The notes beneath the pieces are model-generated. The model made no database searches. It was given only the letters and a program-made list of their open reading frames with translations, and was not told where the DNA came from. Source: CAZZBK01 sp964387325 (GTDB lineage: Bacteria; Planctomycetota; Planctomycetia; Pirellulales; PNKZ01). From it: a DNA stretch of 30,594 nucleotides. Below are positions 24,704 to 30,594 of this stretch, in pieces. The position numbers and the translations under genes are program-made. The stretch covers positions 1 to 30,594 of the forward strand of contig CAYLYE010000051.1 in the NCBI GenBank assembly GCA_964387325.1. Reading direction: 5' to 3'. Every line of letters begins with the position of its first letter. Position 1 is the first letter of the stretch.

Positions 24704-27226
24704 TTACGACGTGAGCCCGATCGACATGCCTTCAGCGAAGTTGAGTGCCTCGATCTCACAGGCGAACGACCGCGGCGCGGGTCCAAAGCGACGTAGCGTG
24801 ACCGTTTTGCTCTGCTGCGGCGGCAGGTGAAAGTAATTGTCGCTGGGTAGGTAGCCTTTGGCGTTCAGGTTCACGCCGTGCAAAAAGCGATTCGACGCGA
24901 TGGTCACGCGCACCTCACTGTCGAGCATTGTCTCGGCTTTCGCGGTCAACTCGGTTGGCACGCCTGGGCAGTCGATCACGCGGCGAATAAAGTGAAAGGC
25001 CTCGCTGAGGCACTGTCGATCGGTGTCGCGCCAGGTGACCATGACCACGTCGTGATGCGGTGGACCGAACCGGTAGGCGTAACTGACATCGTAGAAGCGG
25101 CCGAGAATATCGTCGCCGCTGAACGTTTGCCGCGATCGCCCTGCGATGTTAATGGCGATCTCTTGCCGCGCCACAATCGTCTGCGGTTGTTTGAGCAGCG
25201 TGACTTCGAGGAACCCATCGCAGGGGTTGCTTGTTTCGTTCGTGAGGTGCAGGTGCAGGCCGTTGAGCCCCTCGTCGGAGATCGTCAGTTGCCGGCTGCT
25301 CCACATCCGCTTGAGTTGGTAGTACGCGGCCTTGGGTCGGCCGGTCGAGTCGACGATCCCCCAGCCCGCACCGGGCCACAGATCCTTGTAGAACCAGACG
25401 AGGCCACCTTGGTTGCGACTGTGTCCGCTGCGCCACTCGGCAAACGCCTGCTGCATCATCTCGCCGCTCACGAGTCGACTCAACTGCAGGTAGCGAGTCG
25501 TGTCAGAACTGCGTAATTGAACGGGATCGACGCCATAGAGTTCGCGGAGGTAGTGATCGCGAACGTCCTCAAAATCCCAGCCGGCTCCATTGTCGCGCGG
25601 CACTCGGCGCTTCCAACGTGGGTCATGGATCACGGCATGCGAACCGGGCATCACCGCCTCGATCGTCGTGGGGTCCGGTACATTCGCAAAGCCCAAACAC
25701 TCGGGGGTGAAACGAACATCGGCCTGGCGCAGCTCGCGTGGAGATCGCAGGTACGCGCCGACACCGTAGTAATGGGTGACCCCTTGGTTCGTATGAAACG
25801 GAAGCACGCCCCCTGTGGGGGTCGAGGGTAGATACGTTGTGCCCGGATGCAATTCCTCGCAGAGCTTGGGTAACTGGGCAGCGAACCAATCGTTGCGCCA
25901 CAATTCGCGCGGCAGACCGAGCATCGCCGCCTGTTGTTCGATCTCGCTGTTGCCACAGTACACGGCGACACACGGATGGGCCGACAGGCGCCGCAACTGC
26001 TCACCCGCCTCGGTCGCGATATTGGCCGCAAAGGCCGGGTCCTCGATCGGGTAATCCATGTTGGCGAACATGAAGTCTTGCCAGACAAGGATACCCAGCT
26101 CGTCACAGAGTCGATAAAAAGTTTCGCTCTCGTAGATCATGGTGCCGCCGATGCGAAGCATGTTCACGCCGGCATCGCGTGCTAATTGCAGGTCGTGTCT
26201 TAACGACGCTTCAGATGCATCGAGCTTAAGTAGGTCGCCGACGGTCCAGCACGCGCCGCGACAGTAGATCGGTTGGCCATTGATCTCGACCGCGAAACCG
26301 TCTCCCGGTGGAGTTGTCAGCGCGCGAAAGCCGATCTTGCGCTGAGCAACGACCTGCGCGCCGTCGGCGGTCTCGACGATCAAATCGCAGTCGCAGAGCG
26401 TCGAGTCGCCGTGGGTGTGCGGCCACCACAGGGGCGCGTCGGGCACTCGGGCCTCGCCCGTCAGGGCAACGTGTCCTGATCGCTCATCGATCGTCAATGC
26501 CGTGTCGAGCCCGGCGACTCGCAACGACGCAGCCAACAGCGGAGTTGAACTCCGTACGGTCGCCTGTACGGCCACCAGACCTGTTGTGTCGTCGAGACGA
26601 GTCTTCAGTTGCAAGTCAGCCACTGAGACAGGAGACGTAACGAGACAAATATCGCGCCAGGGGCCCACGGCCGGCGCGACCGGTGCCCAGCCAGGAATGC
26701 GTCCCAGCAGTGAGCTGCGAATCCAGCGGAGTTGCTGTTGCTGTACGAGATTGGTTTTCCAACGAGGACGAGGCCGTTTGCGCTTCATTTCCTCGCCGAG
26801 CGAGCGAAAGACGAGGTCGAGTTCATTGTCCTCGCAGAGCAGCATCGTCACATCGAATCGCCAGGACCGGAACATATTATCGGTCGTCGCGATGAGCTGC
26901 CCGTTGAGCCAGATCTCGGCCAGTGTGGCGAGCCCGGCGCAGTCGAGGTAACACGGCACGTCGACCTGTGGCGCGGAGAATCGCGCGCGATACCACCAAT
27001 CGTGCGCATCGATATCCAGCGGAGCATTAATGTCCCACCGACCTGCGGTGTCGAGCGCCGAGGCGACCGTGCCGGGCACTTGAGCAGAGATCCATTCGCT
27101 CGCGGTGACAGAGAGTTGATCGGGGTGCGTTACGCTTCCTGCTCGCTGTGCGGAGCATTCCCAGCGAGCCGTTGTGCCCAAGGAAACGAGTAAGGGCGAA
27201 TCGCATTTCGACGGCGCGGCGAGCAT
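24704..27226 (-). CDS. Glycoside hydrolase family 2 protein, beta-mannosidase-like
   Basis: 840 residues without a signal peptide, so probably cytoplasmic. Domain order: jelly-roll sugar-binding domain (about 20-190; VPGTVASALDTAG, DWWYRARF, GLATLAEIWLNGQLIATTDNMF), immunoglobulin-like domain (about 200-300), TIM barrel (about 305-640; RGACWTVGDLLKLDASEASLRHDLQLARDAGVNMLRIGGTM, LGILVWQDFMFANMDYP), then C-terminal beta domains. The likely acid/base Glu is in YCGNSEIEQQ (about residue 425) and the likely nucleophile in FTPECLGFAN (about 507). The family cleaves beta-mannosides, -galactosides or -glucuronides; sequence style favours mannosidase. It starts 12 bases after the DUF1839 gene, so it is probably the last gene of the carrier-protein operon, an unusual place for a glycosidase. 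Confidence 0.88.
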   Translation of the reverse strand: MLAAPSKCDSPLLVSLGTTARWECSAQRAGSVTHPDQLSVTASEWISAQVPGTVASALDTAGRWDINAPLDIDAHDWWYRARFSAPQVDVPCYLDCAGLATLAEIWLNGQLIATTDNMFRSWRFDVTMLLCEDNELDLVFRSLGEEMKRKRPRPRWKTNLVQQQQLRWIRSSLLGRIPGWAPVAPAVGPWRDICLVTSPVSVADLQLKTRLDDTTGLVAVQATVRSSTPLLAASLRVAGLDTALTIDERSGHVALTGEARVPDAPLWWPHTHGDSTLCDCDLIVETADGAQVVAQRKIGFRALTTPPGDGFAVEINGQPIYCRGACWTVGDLLKLDASEASLRHDLQLARDAGVNMLRIGGTMIYESETFYRLCDELGILVWQDFMFANMDYPIEDPAFAANIATEAGEQLRRLSAHPCVAVYCGNSEIEQQAAMLGLPRELWRNDWFAAQLPKLCEELHPGTTYLPSTPTGGVLPFHTNQGVTHYYGVGAYLRSPRELRQADVRFTPECLGFANVPDPTTIEAVMPGSHAVIHDPRWKRRVPRDNGAGWDFEDVRDHYLRELYGVDPVQLRSSDTTRYLQLSRLVSGEMMQQAFAEWRSGHSRNQGGLVWFYKDLWPGAGWGIVDSTGRPKAAYYQLKRMWSSRQLTISDEGLNGLHLHLTNETSNPCDGFLEVTLLKQPQTIVARQEIAINIAGRSRQTFSGDDILGRFYDVSYAYRFGPPHHDVVMVTWRDTDRQCLSEAFHFIRRVIDCPGVPTELTAKAETMLDSEVRVTIASNRFLHGVNLNAKGYLPSDNYFHLPPQQSKTVTLRRFGPAPRSFACEIEALNFAEGMSIGLTS

Positions 27227-27238
27227 CGGCGCACCTCG

Positions 27239-28213
27239 TTAAGTGACGTGATCTTGCAGAGCCCCAACGGCACGTTGCCAATGCTGGGCCATGTCGTCGA
27301 GCGGAGACAAGTCGAGCGGCTTCTTGCGAGCCATCGCGCGCGCTAAGTGGAACTGCATCGTCTTGGCTCGATTCGACAAGGCCGCGAAAGACTCTGTCGG
27401 CGATTCGAGCCCCGTGATGCCGTGGGCTGAGAGCCATTTGAGATACGAGGCGGCGGCCTCGTAACACGCGCCGAACTGGCGGAGTGTGGCAAAGCTGTAT
27501 TGATGGAACATGTCGAGCGGCGCGACCTGAAGCCACTCCAGATCGCTGGAGAATTGCTGCTTGAAGGCCTCGAACGGATTGGCCGTGGGGATCCGCTCGA
27601 CATGCCGCCGCAACAATTTCAGCGACGTCTGCACGAGTGCATCGACATCGAGCCCGCCGCGCCAGCGCGGCTTCACGAACTCGACATACGGGGGCAACAC
27701 ATGCGGATCGCTCGCGCCATTCAGCCGTAGCACATTGACGAAATCGTCGCTATGCAGCTCGTAGTATCCCTGGCCGTGAAAGTAACCCAGCCGTTGGCCG
27801 ACGATGTCGATCTCAACCGCAGCCACGGTCGACTTGACATGATCGAGGCGATACGAAGCCCCGGCCGTGTCAGGCAGGTAGAACGAGTCGAGTTCGACCA
27901 ACACGGGCCGTCCGAGCGTCAGTTGTTCATCGATATGCGAAGCGAGCGGACGCCAGACGGCCAGCTCTTGCACGTCGAGCCCGAACAACTCGAGCAGATC
28001 GGCATGCGGGAACTTGAAGAAGGTCCATTGATCCCCTTCGAAGTCGATGGCGACGGTGAACGGTAGCGCGGCGAGAGGCTCGAAGCCCCAGGCATGGAGC
28101 AGCTCGATCCACACATCGACGTAGCAATTGGTCTCGGCCCAGTCACGGTCCTGCGTGTGCAGCAGATGCCGCTGATACGTGGCCGCGTCGAGCTGGAGCA
28201 GTTGAGTGGTCAT
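27239..28213 (-). CDS. DUF1839 family protein, possible acyltransferase
   Basis: 324 residues from the ATG at 28213, which overlaps the ligase stop by four bases; the frame extends 34 codons further but into the ligase. I recognise the DUF1839 pattern: DWAETNCYVDVWIELLHAWGFEPLAAL, FEGDQWTFFKFPHADLLELFGLDVQEL, GRPVLVELDSFYLPDTAG, SYRLDHVKSTVAAVEID. The C-terminal half is helical. DUF1839 genes tend to sit with amino acid:[carrier protein] ligases, as here; their activity is unknown. Cys30, Asp109, His125 and Asp136 lie in an arrangement like the papain-type N-terminal domain of BtrH, which moves an aminoacyl unit from a carrier protein to an acceptor. That likeness is my inference from motif spacing. 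Confidence 0.8.
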   Translation of the reverse strand: MTTQLLQLDAATYQRHLLHTQDRDWAETNCYVDVWIELLHAWGFEPLAALPFTVAIDFEGDQWTFFKFPHADLLELFGLDVQELAVWRPLASHIDEQLTLGRPVLVELDSFYLPDTAGASYRLDHVKSTVAAVEIDIVGQRLGYFHGQGYYELHSDDFVNVLRLNGASDPHVLPPYVEFVKPRWRGGLDVDALVQTSLKLLRRHVERIPTANPFEAFKQQFSSDLEWLQVAPLDMFHQYSFATLRQFGACYEAAASYLKWLSAHGITGLESPTESFAALSNRAKTMQFHLARAMARKKPLDLSPLDDMAQHWQRAVGALQDHVT

Positions 28214-29136
28214 AGTCCAAGGATGTTCTTGACGTCGGTGGGCCAGTGATCGGGATCGAACCCATGAGCTGTGAACAAGGCGAGCGCGATCCGCTCGAGC
28301 CCGAACCCGATGCACGAGGTGTGGGCGTGACTGCCGTCGGCCGTGTGGATGCCGAAGGTATGCCCGAAGTGATCGAGATGGTAATTGCAGGAGGTGATCG
28401 CGGTGGGTTTTTCGGCCGTGGCGACGGGAATGACCAACTCGAACTTGAGGACTTGTTCCTTTTGTTGGACCGCCATGACTTTGCCGCCGCGTCCGAAGAA
28501 TGGATCATTGGCGACGACCGGCTCAACGTTTAAGCCGACATCGTTGAGGATCTCTTCGCCCAGCTTGAGCCAAAACTCGCGATGTTCGAGTGCCTGTTCC
28601 GCGGTGCCGATGCGGACGAACTCGCGTTGCCGGAAGATCTGCATCCGGCACGGATCGAGCGAAGGCTCGTGCCGAAACACGAACGAGCGTAGGTCGACGA
28701 GCCGCCCGTCGCTGGTGACGGTCCCCTTGGCCGTGGGATAGAGCGGGTAGCAAGCTGCCGGGGTCATCATGATCTCGGACGGAACCAACTCGTCGGTCCA
28801 GTCTTCACCGGCCCGACGCTTGTTCAACAGCCGGGCATGGTCGCGCTCGTTGCCATTGAAGCTGTGGATCGAGCCCATCAGGTCCGGAAAGTTCTCGATA
28901 TGGGTTGTCTGCAAGTACGTCGCGCGGGGCATAATCCCCGCGAATCGCATGACCTCGGCGTGCAGATGAGCGGCGCGACGAGTCACGTAACTTTCGAAGC
29001 GTTCGACGACGTCCTCGAACGTACCACTCAAGCCATAGACACCGTCGACCCCGAGCGGAATGATCAGCCCGGCATCGACGAAGCGATCACGACAATTTTG
29101 GTAAGCTTCGGTGAGTGTCTCGGTCGCAATGCACAT
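28210..29136 (-). CDS. Amino acid:[carrier protein] ligase (class II synthetase homologue)
   Basis: 308 residues. It is the catalytic core of an atypical seryl-tRNA synthetase without the tRNA-binding domain. Class II motif 2 is FRHEPSLDPCRMQIFRQREFVRIG (Arg155) and motif 3 is CIGFGLERIALALF (Arg282). The three zinc ligands of the characterised Bradyrhizobium enzyme (Cys131, Glu176, Cys279) correspond to Cys129, Glu172 and Cys275. The family activates a small amino acid (glycine or alanine in studied cases) as adenylate and loads it on the phosphopantetheine arm of a carrier protein rather than on tRNA. A matching carrier protein lies two genes upstream. The start is five bases after the acyl-CoA dehydrogenase-like gene; the stop overlaps the DUF1839 start. 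Confidence 0.93.
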   Translation of the reverse strand: MCIATETLTEAYQNCRDRFVDAGLIIPLGVDGVYGLSGTFEDVVERFESYVTRRAAHLHAEVMRFAGIMPRATYLQTTHIENFPDLMGSIHSFNGNERDHARLLNKRRAGEDWTDELVPSEIMMTPAACYPLYPTAKGTVTSDGRLVDLRSFVFRHEPSLDPCRMQIFRQREFVRIGTAEQALEHREFWLKLGEEILNDVGLNVEPVVANDPFFGRGGKVMAVQQKEQVLKFELVIPVATAEKPTAITSCNYHLDHFGHTFGIHTADGSHAHTSCIGFGLERIALALFTAHGFDPDHWPTDVKNILGL

Positions 29137-29141
29137 CGTGT

Positions 29142-30332
29142 TTAGTATCCTTCTTTGTGGGCCAGCAACATCGTGGCGTTGAGTTTTGTGATGCGGTCGT
29201 TATTGACCATCAGCGCACAACCGTGAGCATCGCGGAGATGGCGGGCGAGCGAGAACTTCGAGTCGTTGCGGTAACCGCTGATGCCGCAGATCAAGAGCGC
29301 GCCGTCGACAATCTCAACGATTCGCTGCGAGGCGGACAACTTCAGGTCGTTTGTGCGGATCGCGAAACCAAAGCCCTCGAAAGCTCGGGGGCAGTTCGAG
29401 GTCAGCAGCTCTTGATATTCGCGGGCCAATGAGTAGGTATTGTGTCGCATCTCGACGAGCACGCGTTCGACCTCGGCGAGCCGGATGGCCGACAGGGGTG
29501 TTTCGCCCGGCGTTTTGCGCGCCTCGGCCCGAACAAACGCGCGAGCGCGATTGACGGCGTCGGCCGCAATGCCGGTCCAGAGACCGGCCCAAACGATATG
29601 CGAATAGGGGTGCATCGTCTTGGCGAGGATTTCCTCGAACGGGGTGGGAAGGATCTGATCGACGCTCCCTTGGCCCGAGACGGTGAAGCCCGAACTGCAC
29701 GTGCCACGGAAACCGAGTGTGTCCCAGGTCGAGAGGGGCTCGGCCGTGTACTCGCCGCGATGCAACATGATATGCACTTGCTCGCCGGCAGGAGCATTGG
29801 GCGAGCGGCGGCACGTGAGCAACAGATCTTCGGCATGTTCGCCGTAGGAAATGACCGGCGCCTTCTTGGTGATCGAAAAGGTCTCGCCATCGGTTTCCAA
29901 GGCGCAGATACTCGAGCGCAAATCGCCGCCAGTGCCGACTTCCGTCGTGGCCGAGGCCATGAGCCGCTGCTCGTCGACCAGCTTTCGTAGATAGTTCTGG
30001 AAGTAAGGCGAGTGTAACGTGTGATGCACGACGCAGCCGACTTGGATGCAGTGCATCGCGTAGATCATCGCGGACGAACCGCAGTAGTGACCGAGCGCCT
30101 CGCAAATGCGGGTCGTCTCGACAATGTTCAAGCCCATGCCGCCGTATTCCTTCGGCACATACGCGCTCAGCAAGGCGGCTTCGCGTAGGGCATTGAACGA
30201 CTCGGTCGGAAAACGTGCGTCGCGATCGACGTCGGCCGCATGCACGGCCAGTACGTTCTTGCCGATTTCGTGCGTCTGCGCGAGCAGCGTGTCGAAATCA
30301 GTGTAGACGGAGGGGGCAACTACAGCGGGCAT
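29142..30332 (-). CDS. Acyl-CoA dehydrogenase-like flavoprotein
   Basis: 396 residues. N-terminal helical domain (FNALREAALLSAYVPKEYGGMGL, EALGHYCGSSAMIYAMHCIQVG), middle beta domain (MASATTEVGTGGDLRSS, ITKKAPVISYGEHAEDLLLTCR, TLGFRGTCSSGF) and C-terminal helical domain (MHPYSHIVWAGLWTGIAADAVNRARAFVR, LKLSASQRIVEIVDGALLICGISGY, RHLRDAHGCALMVNNDRI). FAD binding is expected. By eye, the glutamate that abstracts the alpha proton in medium-chain dehydrogenases (YEGT region) is replaced by Asn in VNNDR. The alternative helix-G glutamate of isovaleryl- and long-chain enzymes is also not found (PYSHIVWAG). It may oxidise or otherwise modify the carrier-bound aminoacyl group. Operon partner of the ligase, five bases apart. 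Confidence 0.88.
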   Translation of the reverse strand: MPAVVAPSVYTDFDTLLAQTHEIGKNVLAVHAADVDRDARFPTESFNALREAALLSAYVPKEYGGMGLNIVETTRICEALGHYCGSSAMIYAMHCIQVGCVVHHTLHSPYFQNYLRKLVDEQRLMASATTEVGTGGDLRSSICALETDGETFSITKKAPVISYGEHAEDLLLTCRRSPNAPAGEQVHIMLHRGEYTAEPLSTWDTLGFRGTCSSGFTVSGQGSVDQILPTPFEEILAKTMHPYSHIVWAGLWTGIAADAVNRARAFVRAEARKTPGETPLSAIRLAEVERVLVEMRHNTYSLAREYQELLTSNCPRAFEGFGFAIRTNDLKLSASQRIVEIVDGALLICGISGYRNDSKFSLARHLRDAHGCALMVNNDRITKLNATMLLAHKEGY

Positions 30333-30368
30333 GATGACTGCCGTTTCATATCTAGGGAGGAGGGATAC

Positions 30369-30594
30369 TTACTCGACCAACGACGCGACCGCTTCAGCAA
30401 TCGTGCCGACGCTGCGAAACGTGTTGCGACTCAACAAGGTCTCGGGAAATTCGACGTTAAAATGATCTTCGAGCGCCAACATCAAGCCGACGGTGGCCAA
30501 CGACGTAAGCCCGATCGTGTACAGGTTGGTTTCATCGTTGAGCGCTGCGGCATCGACACGCACGCCCAGATGTTGAATGACAATCTCGCGGACG
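30369..30594 (-). CDS. Acyl/aminoacyl carrier protein, N-terminus outside window
   Basis: The frame is open to the right edge; 74 C-terminal residues are visible. It is a phosphopantetheine carrier protein. The attachment Ser is in the motif IGLTSLATVGLMLALEDHF, where the usual ACP motif DSL reads TSL, as in carrier proteins served by amino acid:[carrier protein] ligases. The following FNVEFPETLLSRNTFRSVGTIAEAV is typical helix 2/3 sequence. It would be made holo by a phosphopantetheinyl transferase (not in view) and loaded with an amino acid by the ligase two genes downstream. The next gene starts after 36 bases. Confidence 0.88.
   Translation of the reverse strand, partial: VREIVIQHLGVRVDAAALNDETNLYTIGLTSLATVGLMLALEDHFNVEFPETLLSRNTFRSVGTIAEAVASLVE

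Noticed and set aside
1..30594. CRISPR arrays, tRNA or rRNA genes, insertion sequences, attachment sites
   Set aside because: No regularly spaced repeats, cloverleaf-like segments, transposase motifs or terminal repeats were seen on reading both strands.

Overview
The window looks like chromosomal DNA of a planctomycete, probably a Pirellula/Rhodopirellula-type lineage. The main evidence is a paired gene set at 12.5-16.5 kb: a PSD1-type surface protein (PSCyt1, DUF1549 and DUF1553 domains) followed by a Tat-targeted DUF1501 protein. Very large secretin-like proteins with Gly/Met-rich inserts, high GC content, mostly absent Shine-Dalgarno sequences and dense shadow ORFs on the opposite strand fit the same picture. 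Genes are tightly packed. No stretch over 300 bases lacks a gene, and I see no rRNA, tRNA, IS element or CRISPR array.

Layout. 1-3550 (+): a secretin cut by the left edge. 3735-8382 (+): an NTF2-like protein, a membrane-bound spermidine-synthase-like protein and the helicase HrpB, tightly spaced. 8384-10824 (-): a SNF2 ATPase preceded by an uncharacterised protein, with a 4-base overlap. 10961-12316 (+): a small coiled protein and an alpha/beta hydrolase, divergent from the SNF2 pair. 12467-16490 (+): PSD1 and DUF1501. 16561-21651 (-): a Zn/Mn(/Fe) ABC importer of the TroABCD/ZnuABC type plus a cyclophilin lipoprotein. 21852-24700 (+): an LptF/LptG-type permease and an acyl-CoA ligase. 24704-30594 (-): carrier protein, acyl-CoA dehydrogenase-like protein, amino acid:[carrier protein] ligase, DUF1839 protein and a family 2 glycoside hydrolase.

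Two systems stand out. (1) In the metal importer, both permeases carry a C-terminal DtxR/MntR-like regulator domain. This recalls the chlamydial YtgCR fusion, but it is duplicated here, and only one copy keeps the metal ligands. An 18-bp perfect palindrome lies over the predicted transcription start of the operon, as an operator for such a repressor would. (2) The right-hand cluster is a non-ribosomal aminoacyl-carrier-protein pathway. A truncated class II synthetase homologue loads an amino acid on a carrier protein. A flavoenzyme lacking the usual catalytic glutamate, a DUF1839 protein with a possible Cys/His/Asp acyltransferase centre, and a leaderless beta-mannosidase-like enzyme would act around it. 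The product is unknown.

All calls are from reading the sequence by eye. Functions rest on recognised motifs and family knowledge; promoters and operators are predictions.
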